35,685 bases of DNA from JANYJJ01 sp038241115. GTDB lineage: Bacteria > Pseudomonadota > Gammaproteobacteria > Burkholderiales > Burkholderiaceae_C. The stretch spans positions 1 to 35,685 of the forward strand of contig JBBRGA010000016.1 in NCBI GenBank assembly GCA_038241115.1. Direction: 5' to 3'. The notes under the pieces are model-generated. The model was given only the letters and a program-made list of their open reading frames with translations. It was not told the DNA's origin and ran no database searches. Below, one piece after another: positions 25,742 through 34,404 of the stretch (the first letter of the stretch is position 1; each line of letters starts with the position of its first letter). Position numbers and translations under genes: made by a program.

Positions 25742-26916
25742 ATCGTCTCCGCGAACAACTCCCGCCCTATCAACATGCGCCTGATTTCTGAGGTGCCCGC
25801 GCCGATTTCATACAGCTTGGCGTCGCGCCACAAGCGGCCCAGCGGGTACTCGTTGATGTAGCCGTTGCCGCCAAACACCTGGATGCCTTCGCCGGCCATC
25901 CAGGTGGCCTTTTCGGCGCACCACAATATGACCGAGGCGCAGTCTTTGCGAACTTGGCGCACGTGGTCGGTGCCCAGCATGTCGAGGTTTTTGCCCACGG
26001 TGTAGCAAAACGCGCGACCGGCCTGCAGCACGGTGTACATGTCGGCGACCTTGCCTTGAATGAGCTGGAACTCACCGATGCTTTGGCCAAATTGCTTGCG
26101 GTCGTGGATGTAGGGCACCACGTTGTCCATCACCGCTTGCATGATGCCGATGGGTCCGGCGGCGAGCACGGCGCGCTCGTAGTCCAGGCCGCTCATCAAC
26201 ACCTTGGCACCGCCGTTCAGCGAGCCCAGCACGTTTTCTTTGGGCACCTCGACGTTGTTGAACACCAACTCGCCGGTGTGGCTGCCGCGCATGCCCAGCT
26301 TGTTGAGTTTTTGCGCGACGCTGAAGCCGGGCATGTCTTTTTCGATCAAAAAGGCAGTCACGCCGCGCGCGCCGAGTTCGGGTTCGGTCTTGGCATAGAC
26401 CACCAGGGTGTGGGCGTCGGGTCCGTTGGTGATCCACATCTTGGTGCCGTTGAGCAGGTAGACGCCACCGCGCTCTTCGGCTTTGAGCTTCATGCTGATC
26501 ACGTCGGAACCTGCGCCCGGCTCACTCATGGCGAGCGCGCCCACGTGCTCGCCGGTGATGAGTTTGGGCAGGTATTTGTCGCGCTGCGCGGCGGTGCCGT
26601 TGCGTTTGATCTGGTTGACGCACAGGTTGCTGTGCGCGCCGTAGCTCAAACCCACCGACGCGCTGGCGCGGCTGATCTCTTCCATGGCAATCATGTGCGC
26701 CAGGTAGCCCATGCCCGCGCCGCCGTACTCCTCGCTCACGGTCACACCGAGCACGCCCAGGGCACCCATTTTTTCCCACAGGTCCATGGGGAATTGATCG
26801 GTGTGGTCGATGGCTTCGGCGCGCGGGGCGATCTCTGACTGAGCGAAATCGCGCACCGCGTCGCGCAGTGCGTCGACGTCATCACCGAGTTGAAAGTTCA
26901 GGCCGGGCAGGTTCAT
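25738..26916 (-). CDS. liuA: Isovaleryl-CoA dehydrogenase
   Basis: 392 aa. It oxidises isovaleryl-CoA to 3-methylcrotonyl-CoA in leucine breakdown. Two residues support this over other acyl-CoA dehydrogenases: a Glu at position 247 in GLDYERAVLA, the base used by isovaleryl-CoA dehydrogenases, and Ala373 (IGAGTSEIRR) where other members carry the catalytic Glu. FAD and substrate motifs ALAMSEPGAGSD and MWITNGPDAHT are complete. It lies 54 bp after the MerR regulator gene and is coupled to the peptidase gene. The remaining liu genes (carboxylase, hydratase) are not in the window. Confidence 0.94.
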   Translation of the reverse strand: MNLPGLNFQLGDDVDALRDAVRDFAQSEIAPRAEAIDHTDQFPMDLWEKMGALGVLGVTVSEEYGGAGMGYLAHMIAMEEISRASASVGLSYGAHSNLCVNQIKRNGTAAQRDKYLPKLITGEHVGALAMSEPGAGSDVISMKLKAEERGGVYLLNGTKMWITNGPDAHTLVVYAKTEPELGARGVTAFLIEKDMPGFSVAQKLNKLGMRGSHTGELVFNNVEVPKENVLGSLNGGAKVLMSGLDYERAVLAAGPIGIMQAVMDNVVPYIHDRKQFGQSIGEFQLIQGKVADMYTVLQAGRAFCYTVGKNLDMLGTDHVRQVRKDCASVILWCAEKATWMAGEGIQVFGGNGYINEYPLGRLWRDAKLYEIGAGTSEIRRMLIGRELFAETM

Positions 26917-26970
26917 AAGGTGTCCTGGGGTGTATGAAATGAGCGAATCAAATGACCGAAGAAATTTGAC

Positions 26971-27411
26971 TCAAGTGAAGGCACGTTTTTTTGTCGCGGG
27001 TTTGATGTCGGTGGTGGTGGGTGTCAACAGGCGCAGCGCTTGTTGTTCTTGCAAACGCACCTCGTCGAGCGTGGCGTGAAGGTCCGTCAAACGTTGCTCA
27101 AGCTCGGCGCGATGCGCACCCAGCACGGCCAGGAATTTGGTGAGTTGGGCCGCGGTGTCGCGGGGTGATTCGTACATGTCGACCAGCTCTTTCACCTCGG
27201 CCAAGGTCAGGCCGAGGCGCTTGCCGCGCAGCGTGAGTTTCAAGCGCGTGCGGTCTCGCGTGCTGTAGACGCGGTGGCGGCCGCTGCGCTGCGGCGTGAG
27301 CAAGCCGCTGTCTTCATAAAAACGAATGGCGCGGGTGGTGAGGTCGAACTCTTGCGCCAATTCGCTGATCGAAAAAGTGGGCGACGCGTGAGCGACAGCA
27401 ACAGCGGGCAT
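26971..27411 (-). CDS. liuR: MerR-family regulator, LiuR type
   Basis: 146 aa. The N-terminal winged helix reads FSISELAQEFDLTTRAIRFYEDSGLLTPQRSGRHRVYS (about residues 13-50), followed by a helical dimerisation region; no metal-binding cysteines are present. LiuR proteins control branched-chain amino acid degradation, and the gene next to it is isovaleryl-CoA dehydrogenase. The Met at 27411 is chosen; the frame continues upstream without homology through the operator. The palindrome at 27433-27448 is a likely binding site. Confidence 0.88.
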   Translation of the reverse strand: MPAVAVAHASPTFSISELAQEFDLTTRAIRFYEDSGLLTPQRSGRHRVYSTRDRTRLKLTLRGKRLGLTLAEVKELVDMYESPRDTAAQLTKFLAVLGAHRAELEQRLTDLHATLDEVRLQEQQALRLLTPTTTDIKPATKKRAFT

Positions 27412-27432
27412 GGGCGTCTTACACTGGGTTGA

Positions 27433-27448
27433 TTGACGTATACGTAAA
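27433..27448. promoter_or_regulatory. Candidate LiuR operator
   Basis: TTGACGTATACGTAAA, a 16-bp palindrome with 14 of 16 positions symmetric, lies in the 52-bp gap between liuR and the MBL hydrolase gene. It matches the general TTNACGTNNACGTNAA form known for LiuR sites. It is 16 bp from the MBL start and 22 bp from the liuR start, so it may control both. Confidence 0.62.
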
Positions 27449-27463
27449 GTGTAGCGAGCCCTT

Positions 27464-28624
27464 ATGAACCAAGCCACAGCATCCATCAACGACCGCAGCG
27501 CCCCGCCTGCGGCCGTCACGGCCGTTGCAACCGCAAAGCCCATGAACGAGCAAGAAAAGCTGCTCGCCTACCCCTGCGGTGACAGCCTGCCCGCCATCGG
27601 CAGCACGATAGAAGTCGCCCCCGGCGTGCGCTGGTTGCGCATGCTGCTGCCGTTTGCGCTGGACCACATCAACCTGTGGTTGCTGCGCGATTACATGGAC
27701 ACGCCCGATGGCCGCATCGAAGGCTGGAGCGTCGTCGACTGCGGCATTGCCAACGACGCCACCCGCGCGGCCTGGGAGCAAATTTTTGCCACTGAACTGG
27801 ACGGCCTGCCCGTGCTGCGCGTCATCGTCACCCACATGCACCCCGACCACATGGGGCTGTCAAATTGGCTCACGCAACGTTGGTCCACACCGACGTTCGA
27901 CTGCCGGCTGTGGATCAGCGCCACCGACTACAACGTGGCCCGGTTGGCCAGCGAACTCACCGCGGGCCACGGCGGCAACGCGACAGCCGACTTCATGGCC
28001 CAGCACGGCCTGACCGATGCGGAGTCGCAGGAAAAAATCCGCGCCCGAACCAGCTACTACGCGAATCTGGTGCCCAAAGTGCCGCCGCGCTACCGGCGCC
28101 TGCTCGACGGCATGGTGCTGCACATCAACGGCCAGCCCTGGACTTGCCACGTCGGCTACGGCCATGCGCCTGAGCACATGGCGCTGCACAGTCCGTCTCA
28201 GGGCGTGGTGATCTCAGGCGACATGGTGCTGCCGCGCATTTCCACCAACATCAGCGTGATGGACCTCGAGCCCGAGTCCGATCCACTCAAGCAGTATCTC
28301 GACTCGCTGCAGCGCATGCGCGTGATCCCGGCCGACACGCTGGTGCTGCCGTCGCACGGCCGTCCGTTTCGCGGCTTGCACACCCGCATCGCTCAGCTCG
28401 AAACACACCACGCAGACCGCTTTGCCGAGGTGTTGCACGCCTGCGCGCAGGCACCGCAAAGTGCTGCCGATTTGCTGATGGTGCTGTTCAAACGCAAGCT
28501 CGACCTGCACCAGACCACCTTCGCGATGGGTGAAGCGGTGGCGCATTTGCACACGCTTTGGTACGCCGGCAAACTGGCGCGCCGGGTTGACGCGCACGGC
28601 GTGTTTCGCTTCACGCTGGCGTGA
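27464..28624 (+). CDS. MBL-fold metallo-hydrolase
   Basis: 386 aa. The metal-binding motif THMHPDHMG lies at 123-131 (His124, His126, Asp128, His129), with further ligands in HVGYGHAPEH and SGDM and in LPSHGRPF. The C-terminal region after about 300 forms the helical, winged-helix-like tail (ETHHADRFAEVL, EAVAHLHTLWYAGKL) common in LACTB2-like proteins. An alternative start is Met27. It is divergent from liuR and shares its operator region, so a thioesterase-like role in branched acyl-CoA use is possible but not shown. Confidence 0.88.
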   Translation: MNQATASINDRSAPPAAVTAVATAKPMNEQEKLLAYPCGDSLPAIGSTIEVAPGVRWLRMLLPFALDHINLWLLRDYMDTPDGRIEGWSVVDCGIANDATRAAWEQIFATELDGLPVLRVIVTHMHPDHMGLSNWLTQRWSTPTFDCRLWISATDYNVARLASELTAGHGGNATADFMAQHGLTDAESQEKIRARTSYYANLVPKVPPRYRRLLDGMVLHINGQPWTCHVGYGHAPEHMALHSPSQGVVISGDMVLPRISTNISVMDLEPESDPLKQYLDSLQRMRVIPADTLVLPSHGRPFRGLHTRIAQLETHHADRFAEVLHACAQAPQSAADLLMVLFKRKLDLHQTTFAMGEAVAHLHTLWYAGKLARRVDAHGVFRFTLA

Positions 28625-28669
28625 AACCGCTTCACGCTGGCGTGAAACCGCTTTATGCTGGCGTGAAAC
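28607..28669. repeat. Three tandem 21-bp repeats, each a hairpin
   Basis: Units start at 28607, 28628 and 28649. Each contains TCACGC-TG-GCGTGA or its variant (third copy has two changes, one pair broken). The stop codon of the MBL gene (28622-28624) lies in the first unit. The array sits between two convergent genes and could act as transcription terminator or mRNA 3' end stabiliser; no T-run follows. Confidence 0.85.
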
Positions 28670-28691
28670 CGCGTCAGTTTCGACTGGCGAA

Positions 28692-30197
28692 CTACTGGAA
28701 CGCGACCTCCGAGAAGCTGCGCAACTTGCGACTGTGAAGCTGATCCACACCCGCCGCCCGCAGCAGCTCCACCGCGCGCATGCCGATGCGCAAATGTTGG
28801 TCGACACGCTCGCGGTAGAACGTGTTCGCCATGCCAGGTAATTTGATCTCGCCGTGCAGTGGTTTGTCACTCACGCACAGCAGCGTTCCGTAGGGCACGC
28901 GAAACCTGAATCCGTTGGCTGCAATGGTGGCGCTTTCCATGTCCAGCGCGATGGCGCGGCTCTGGCTGAAGCGGCGCTCGGGCGTGCTGATCCGGTTGTT
29001 GAAGGGCAACAGCTCCCAGTTGCGGTTGTCGGTGCTGGCCACGGTGCCGGTGCGCATGATGTGTTTGAGCTCGAACCCTTGGAGCTGGGTCACGTCGGCC
29101 ACCGCAGCCTCGAGAGCCACCTGCACCTCGGCCAGCGCCGGAATGGGCACCCACAGCGGCAGGTCTTCGTCCAGCACATGGTCCTCACGGACATAGCCGT
29201 GGGCCAGCACGTAGTCACCCAGCTGTTGCGTGGTGCGCAAGCCGGCGCAGTGACCCAGCATGATCCATGCGTGTGGTCGCAGCACGGCCACGTGGTCGGT
29301 GATGGTTTTGGCATTGGCAGGGCCCACGCCGATGTTGATCATGGTGATGCCGGCGCCGTCGGCGCGCATCAAGTGGTAGGCCGGCATTTGCGGCAAGCGC
29401 GGCGGCACGACACCTGAAGAATCTTGCGTCTGTGCCGCCATTCCTGAGCGCCGCGTGACGACATTGCCGGGCTCGACAAAAGCGCTGTATTCGCCGGACT
29501 CGTCCTTCATGGCCGCGTGCCCCAAACGCACGAATTCATCGATATAGAACTGGTAGTTGGTGAACAGCACGAAGCGCTGAAAGTGCTCGGGTGCGCAGCC
29601 GGTGTAGTGACGCAGGCGGTGCAGCGAATAGTCCACCCGCGGTGCGGTAAAAAGTGACAGTGGCATGGCCGCACCTGGGGCCGCCTCATGGGTGCCGTTG
29701 GCGATGCCGTCGTCCATGGCGGCGAGGTCGGGCAGGTCGAACTGGTCGCGCATCAAGACGCGGCGCTGGGCGTCGAGCGTGCCTTCGAGGTGGTCGTTTT
29801 CGGCCAACGAAAAGTGCGCCGGTATGGGCTGAGAACTGGTGCCCACTTCGATCGTCACGCCGTGATTGCGCAGCAGCAACTTGAACTGCTGCAAGTAGTA
29901 ACTGGCGAACAAGTCGGGGCGGGTGAGCGTGGTCTCGTAGGTGCCCGGCCCGGCGACAAAGCCGTAGCTCAGGCGCGAATCGGCGCGCGCGTTGGTGCTG
30001 GTGTGAATCCGCACGAAGGGGTAGCAGGCGCGCACGTGGCCCATTTCCTTGGCGATGGCTGGATCGCCAGCAACGAAGCGTTGAAGCGCACCGCGCAAAT
30101 GGGCCACGCTGGAAGAGTAGATGGCCTGCACTTGTGCCAATGCAGCGTGCGCGTCGTCAAAGTGGGCGGGGGCGATGTAGTGCGGGACAGATGACAT
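28692..30197 (-). CDS. amn: AMP nucleosidase
   Basis: 501 aa. It cleaves AMP to adenine and ribose 5-phosphate, a purine salvage and energy-charge reaction. The N-terminal domain (YPFVRIHTSTNARADSRLSYG) and the C-terminal nucleoside phosphorylase-like domain (INIGVGPANAKT, AWIMLGHCAGLR, ALDMESATIAANGFRFRVPYGTLLCVSDKP) are complete. The start ATG at 30197 follows GAAAGAA; an 8-residue longer frame begins with TTG and is less likely. It is convergent with the MBL gene and divergent from dadA. Confidence 0.95.
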   Translation of the reverse strand: MSSVPHYIAPAHFDDAHAALAQVQAIYSSSVAHLRGALQRFVAGDPAIAKEMGHVRACYPFVRIHTSTNARADSRLSYGFVAGPGTYETTLTRPDLFASYYLQQFKLLLRNHGVTIEVGTSSQPIPAHFSLAENDHLEGTLDAQRRVLMRDQFDLPDLAAMDDGIANGTHEAAPGAAMPLSLFTAPRVDYSLHRLRHYTGCAPEHFQRFVLFTNYQFYIDEFVRLGHAAMKDESGEYSAFVEPGNVVTRRSGMAAQTQDSSGVVPPRLPQMPAYHLMRADGAGITMINIGVGPANAKTITDHVAVLRPHAWIMLGHCAGLRTTQQLGDYVLAHGYVREDHVLDEDLPLWVPIPALAEVQVALEAAVADVTQLQGFELKHIMRTGTVASTDNRNWELLPFNNRISTPERRFSQSRAIALDMESATIAANGFRFRVPYGTLLCVSDKPLHGEIKLPGMANTFYRERVDQHLRIGMRAVELLRAAGVDQLHSRKLRSFSEVAFQ

Positions 30198-30406
30198 GAA
30201 TTTCTTTCGGTGTTGGCTCAATTTTCGCTGCGCTTTGTGACGGTGTGCAAAACGCCGAAAGTGACACTCACAGGAGCAGGACGGGCGTCAAAAACAGCCT
30301 GAAAGCCGAATCGTCATTTTGGTGATTAAAACCATCAGAGCGGTGTAACACTGGAGTATTGGCGGTGAATTAATCCAGCGTAGTGACATTGACCAGGAGT
30401 TGCGGG

Positions 30407-31753
30407 ATGAAAGTAGTTGTCTTGGGAAGCGGAGTGATAGGCGTGACGTCGGCCTACCAACTGGCAAAGGCGGGCCACGAGGTGACGGTGGTCGACCGCC
30501 AGCCCAGCGCCGGAATGGAAACCAGTTACGGCAATGCGGGCGAGGTATCGCCTGGTTATTCGGCTCCGTGGGCCGGACCCGGCGTGCCGTTCAAGGCCAT
30601 CAAGTGGCTGCTCATGCACCACCGCCCGCTGGTCATCAGGCCGAAGCTCGACCTGAATTTGCTGCGCTGGGGCGTGGCCATGCTGCGCAATTGCACCACG
30701 GCGCGCTACGAGCTCAACAAGGGCCGCATGGTGCGGCTGGCCGAATACAGCCGCGATTGCTTGAAAGAACTGCGGGCCGAGACTGGGTTGCAATACGACC
30801 AGCGCACCCAGGGCACGCTGCAGCTGTTTCGCACGCAGGCGCAACTTGATGGCACCGCTGCCGACATCGGCATCCTGCAGCGCTACGGCGTGCGCTTCGA
30901 ATTGCTTGACCGCGCAGGCTGCATTGGCTACGAGCCCGCGCTGTCCAGGGTGCAGGAAAAGTTTGTCGGGGGCTTGTTGTTGCCCGGGGATGAGACCGGT
31001 GACTGCTTCAAATTCACGCAGAACCTGGCCGCGCTGGCTGCGCAGCGAGGCGTGGTTTTTCGCCAAGGCACGACCATCCAAAAATTACTCACTGACGGCG
31101 CTTCGGGTGGCGCTTCGGGTGGTGCTGCGGGTGGTGCATCCATCACCGGCGTGCTCACCGATGCAGGCATCTTGAAGGCCGACGCGTATCTGATGGCGAT
31201 GGGCAGCCATTCGCCGAAATTGCTGTCACCCATCGGCATCAACATTCCGGTGTACCCCGTCAAGGGTTACAGCATTACCGTGCCCATCACAGACGGCAGC
31301 GGTGCACCGGAATCGACCGTCATGGACGAAACCCACAAGGTGGCCGTGACGCGCCTGGGCGACCGCATCCGGGTCGGCGGCACGGCCGAATTGGCAGGCT
31401 ACGACCTGCGTTTGCACGACGCACGGCGACGCACTTTGGAGCACGTGGTAACTGACCTTTTCCCCGATGGCGGTGATGTGAAGCGTGCCGAGTTCTGGTG
31501 TGGCCTGCGGCCCATGACGCCCGACGGCACACCGGTGCTCGGCGGCACGCGCTATCGCAATCTCCACCTCGCCACGGGCCACGGCACGCTGGGCTGGACG
31601 ATGGCTGCGGGCACTGGCCGCGTCATGGCCGACTTGATGTCAGGCAAGGCCGCAGACATCGACATGGAAGGCTTGACGATGGCGCGCTACGGCGGCGATG
31701 CAGGGCCCAGTTTCCCGACAGGCGTTCGCGCGGGCGTTCAATCGCGCGCGTGA
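30407..31753 (+). CDS. dadA: D-amino acid dehydrogenase small subunit
   Basis: 448 aa flavoprotein that oxidises D-amino acids (mainly D-alanine) to 2-oxoacids and ammonia, feeding electrons to the respiratory chain at the inner membrane. FAD motif VVLGSGVIGVTSAYQL begins at residue 3; SYGNAGEVSPGYSAPWA and the C-terminal GLRPMTPDGTPVLGGT and TGHGTLGWTMAAGTGR stretches are typical. AGGAG eight bases before the ATG supports this start over one 24 bp upstream. A Gly/Ala/Ser repeat at about residues 231-245 comes from a 12-bp tandem repeat and replaces the usual short loop. No dadX or Lrp gene is adjacent. Confidence 0.93.
   Translation: MKVVVLGSGVIGVTSAYQLAKAGHEVTVVDRQPSAGMETSYGNAGEVSPGYSAPWAGPGVPFKAIKWLLMHHRPLVIRPKLDLNLLRWGVAMLRNCTTARYELNKGRMVRLAEYSRDCLKELRAETGLQYDQRTQGTLQLFRTQAQLDGTAADIGILQRYGVRFELLDRAGCIGYEPALSRVQEKFVGGLLLPGDETGDCFKFTQNLAALAAQRGVVFRQGTTIQKLLTDGASGGASGGAAGGASITGVLTDAGILKADAYLMAMGSHSPKLLSPIGINIPVYPVKGYSITVPITDGSGAPESTVMDETHKVAVTRLGDRIRVGGTAELAGYDLRLHDARRRTLEHVVTDLFPDGGDVKRAEFWCGLRPMTPDGTPVLGGTRYRNLHLATGHGTLGWTMAAGTGRVMADLMSGKAADIDMEGLTMARYGGDAGPSFPTGVRAGVQSRA
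31097..31141. repeat. 12-bp in-frame tandem repeat in dadA
   Basis: Units of GGCGCTTCGGGT: two identical copies (31097, 31109), a variant (31121) and a partial (31133-31141). They code for GASG, GASG, GAAG, GAS, a flexible loop. Confidence 0.85.
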
Positions 31754-31782
31754 AGCATTGACAAGGGTTTGTCTGTGAAAGC

Positions 31783-32484
31783 TCAAGGACGCGGTGGCGG
31801 TGGCGGTGGCGGTGGCGGTGGCGACCCCAAAACCAAAGCAATCCGGCGTCGCAACATGTCGATTTGCGCTGCGTCGGAGTTGGCCTCTGCGCGGATAAGT
31901 TGCGCCTGTAGCCACGCCAACAGAGGTCGACTCCAGCCTTGAGCTGAAGCGGTGTCGACCGCAACGTTGAGCACGCCGGGCTCCGCACGCCCGGTTTGCA
32001 ACAACACCGAGGCCGCGACCAATCGGGCCAGCGGATCGCTCATTGTTTGAAGGGCCGCCAGCGACGCGGCGTTGGGCACCTTGTCTGAAACAAACACCCG
32101 GTGTTGGTCTGGCAACAGCGCGGCATCAGCGGTCTTCAATGCACCTGCCAAGTAATCGTTATAGGCACGCTGTTGCTCTCCTGCGTCGCTGGCCAGGGGT
32201 GTGAAGCCAGCGCAGCTTTCAAATACCAAACTTGCGACTCTGGCGGCACATCGGGTCAGCTCTGCGCGGGCTAACAAGTCAGCCCGCCCCGTGCGCGCCA
32301 GCGCGGCGCGCGCCGCCGCAAACTCGATGGCCTCGATCTTTGAGTTGCCCTGCAGATACGCTTGAACCGAACGCTCCAAAGCGCCTTTCGCGCTGAGCTG
32401 CCAGTCGGGTGTGGGCGGCTGGTTGGCGCATGCGGTCAGCATGGCGGCCGCAACCAAAGCAACGCAAGTCACAAGCGGCCTCAT
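31783..32484 (-). CDS. Uncharacterised lipoprotein with C-terminal polyproline tail, in an Mla-type cluster
   Basis: 233 aa. The signal with lipobox LTAC places the acylated Cys at 19. The mature part is Ala/Leu-rich and helical, without a recognised enzyme motif, and has two or three further cysteines. It ends in ten consecutive prolines (then Arg-Pro), encoded by (GGTGGC)5 read in reverse. The ATG overlaps the mlaD stop by four bases, so it belongs to the lipid-transport unit and could serve as the outer-membrane-side partner. It does not resemble PqiC by eye. Confidence 0.75.
   Translation of the reverse strand: MRPLVTCVALVAAAMLTACANQPPTPDWQLSAKGALERSVQAYLQGNSKIEAIEFAAARAALARTGRADLLARAELTRCAARVASLVFESCAGFTPLASDAGEQQRAYNDYLAGALKTADAALLPDQHRVFVSDKVPNAASLAALQTMSDPLARLVAASVLLQTGRAEPGVLNVAVDTASAQGWSRPLLAWLQAQLIRAEANSDAAQIDMLRRRIALVLGSPPPPPPPPPPRP
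31793..31822. repeat. (GGTGGC)5 microsatellite encoding polyproline
   Basis: Five perfect GGTGGC units at the 3' end of the lipoprotein gene; minus-strand translation gives ten prolines. Unit number changes would add or remove Pro-Pro without a frameshift. Confidence 0.9.
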
Positions 32485-33488
32485 GGCAACTTCAACTCTG
32501 TTTCGCGCTTGAAGGGCCACTTGCGGTTGATGTCGTTCACCAAGCCCTCTACTTTGCGCAAACTGGCCTCTACCTCGGTGCGTAAACTGCCCAAATCAGC
32601 GGTGGCCTCGCGCGTGTTGGTTGCTATCGCCTGAGCTTCTTGCAGCACGCCATCAACCTTCTTCAAGCTGTTGCGGGCATCACCGAGCAAGGCATTGAGC
32701 TGGATTACGGTGGCTTTGGTTTCGGTGATCACGCCGTTGCTGCCAAACACCTGCACATCGGTTTTGGCGGCCAAACCTTGGGCAGTGCCCACCAAGCCGT
32801 TGGCATTCAGCGCCAGAACATCCAAGCGTGCCAACAAAGCATTGGTACGGTCCAAGGTGGTGCTTATTTTTTGTGCTTCTTTCTCATCGCCCAAAAGGAG
32901 GCCCAAAGCGCCACGAGGGCCTTGCACTTTGTCAGTGAGCTTCTGCAAATTGGCCAAGCTCGCGCTCAGCGGCGAATCAGACGCGGTCAGTGCGGTGAGG
33001 TTTGCCATCAGGTCGCGAACGCTGGAAATGAGCTTGGGAATTTCGGCTGCTGCATCGCCCGCCAAGAGCTTTCGCACCGCGCCATCGGGCAAGGCGGGGT
33101 CGGTCAAGATGCCGCTGTAGGCGCGAATTTTGGGTGCGCCTACCAAGCCGCTTTCCATGGTGAACACACTTGACTCGCGCAGCCAATGGGCGTCTTTGTC
33201 TGGCACCTTGACGATGATGCGGGCGTTGCCTTCGGGCGAAAGCTCGATGCGGTTCACGCGTCCGATGGCAAAACCTGCAAAGGTCAAGTCCATGCCCACC
33301 ACCACGCCCTCAGAGTTGTCAGCTACCAGAACCAAGTTTTGAGTCCGCTCAAACGCGCCTCGCGCGAACAGCACATAAGCCACAGCTGCGGCAAGGAGCA
33401 ACACAACAAAAAGCAGCAACGCACGCGCCTTGAGGTCAAGGTAAGCGACAGGCGCAGCGCTGTCGTCAGGGGTCGGAGCAGAGTCCAT
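32481..33488 (-). CDS. MlaD-family MCE-domain protein
   Basis: 335 aa. A single membrane helix at about residues 22-42 is followed by an MCE domain (LVLVADNSEGVVVGMDLTFAGFAIGRVNRIEL, about 52-125). The long C-terminal half is predicted helical/coiled-coil (repeated Leu/Ala and ETKATVIQLNALLGDARNSLKKVDGVL), longer than E. coli MlaD. MCE proteins form rings that carry phospholipids between inner and outer membranes. It lies 4 bp after the mlaE-like gene and overlaps the lipoprotein gene by four bases. Confidence 0.9.
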   Translation of the reverse strand: MDSAPTPDDSAAPVAYLDLKARALLLFVVLLLAAAVAYVLFARGAFERTQNLVLVADNSEGVVVGMDLTFAGFAIGRVNRIELSPEGNARIIVKVPDKDAHWLRESSVFTMESGLVGAPKIRAYSGILTDPALPDGAVRKLLAGDAAAEIPKLISSVRDLMANLTALTASDSPLSASLANLQKLTDKVQGPRGALGLLLGDEKEAQKISTTLDRTNALLARLDVLALNANGLVGTAQGLAAKTDVQVFGSNGVITETKATVIQLNALLGDARNSLKKVDGVLQEAQAIATNTREATADLGSLRTEVEASLRKVEGLVNDINRKWPFKRETELKLP

Positions 33489-33492
33489 CGTT

Positions 33493-34320
33493 TCAATAGT
33501 AGTTGCCGACCAAGGACAAAACTTCGATCAACAAGATGACTGCGAGCAGACGTGCCAGTCGGGCCAGATCGGCTGGGGTGCTTGCTCCGTGGGGAAACGA
33601 AGCTGTTTGCAAGGCGAGATACCGTTCGCGTGGCGTGGTGACCATGGGGATGACCGCCACGGCCAAGCTGAAAAACACGGTCTTCATCAAAAATATCAAG
33701 CCGATGACGGGGTTGAAAACCTGGCCGACGGCTCGGGTGAAACTGTCCAAGCCCCAAAGCGCAAAACCATAGACGGCAAGGTATGTCAGTACCATCGTCA
33801 CCACGCCGCTAAGCAGCGCCAGCGTGATCACCGCGAAGGTACTGGCCAGCACGTGCGGCAAAACGATGTCGCGCGTCGGGTCGATACCACGGCTCAATGC
33901 AGATTCGAATTCTCCAGCTGCGCGCAAGGCACGAATTTCTTCCCCGGCCACTAGGGAATAGCGCACAGCAACGGCCAGCGCAGCCGACAACGGAATGAGC
34001 TCTAAGACCAAGGTGCGCACCAACACGTCGAGCGCATAGCGCGAGAGTCCGTAACTCAACGAAGTGGCCACCACGATGCGAATGATCACCAAAGCCACCA
34101 ACGCCGACAACAGCGTGAAGCTGAGCAAGAGCGGTCGCGTCGCGCGGTAGATTTGCAGCGCCAACTTGCCGTGCTGCGAACGCCGGTAGGTTGAAGGCGA
34201 CAGCGTCAAGACCAAAATTTGCGCGCTGAAGTGAACGATCTGCGCCCAACCGCTTGACCAGCTCAGCGCAATTGCGAACCAACGTCGAACAAGAGGTGGT
34301 GTGAGCGAATGTGAGGACAC
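33493..34320 (-). CDS. MlaE-family ABC permease
   Basis: 275 aa inner-membrane permease for lipid transport, with about six hydrophobic segments. The characteristic MlaE region is seen around SAALAVAVRYSLVAGEEIRALRAAGEFES and then GIDPTRDIVLPHVLAS. It is the first gene of a three-gene unit with MlaD-like and lipoprotein genes. The usual MlaF-type ATPase is absent; upstream is a divergent phosphatase gene. It probably works with an ATPase encoded elsewhere. Confidence 0.88.
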   Translation of the reverse strand: MSSHSLTPPLVRRWFAIALSWSSGWAQIVHFSAQILVLTLSPSTYRRSQHGKLALQIYRATRPLLLSFTLLSALVALVIIRIVVATSLSYGLSRYALDVLVRTLVLELIPLSAALAVAVRYSLVAGEEIRALRAAGEFESALSRGIDPTRDIVLPHVLASTFAVITLALLSGVVTMVLTYLAVYGFALWGLDSFTRAVGQVFNPVIGLIFLMKTVFFSLAVAVIPMVTTPRERYLALQTASFPHGASTPADLARLARLLAVILLIEVLSLVGNYY

Positions 34321-34404
34321 GGCGGGCAGTAAAACACTTCGGGCGGGCGGTTGGCGGTTTAGGCGGCTGACCGGATTATGCTGAGACGAACTTTCATCGA
34401 TCGC

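Noticed and set aside
30198..30406. Riboswitch or Lrp site before dadA
   Set aside because: The 209-bp divergent gap shows only short, weak inverted repeats and no recognisable motif.
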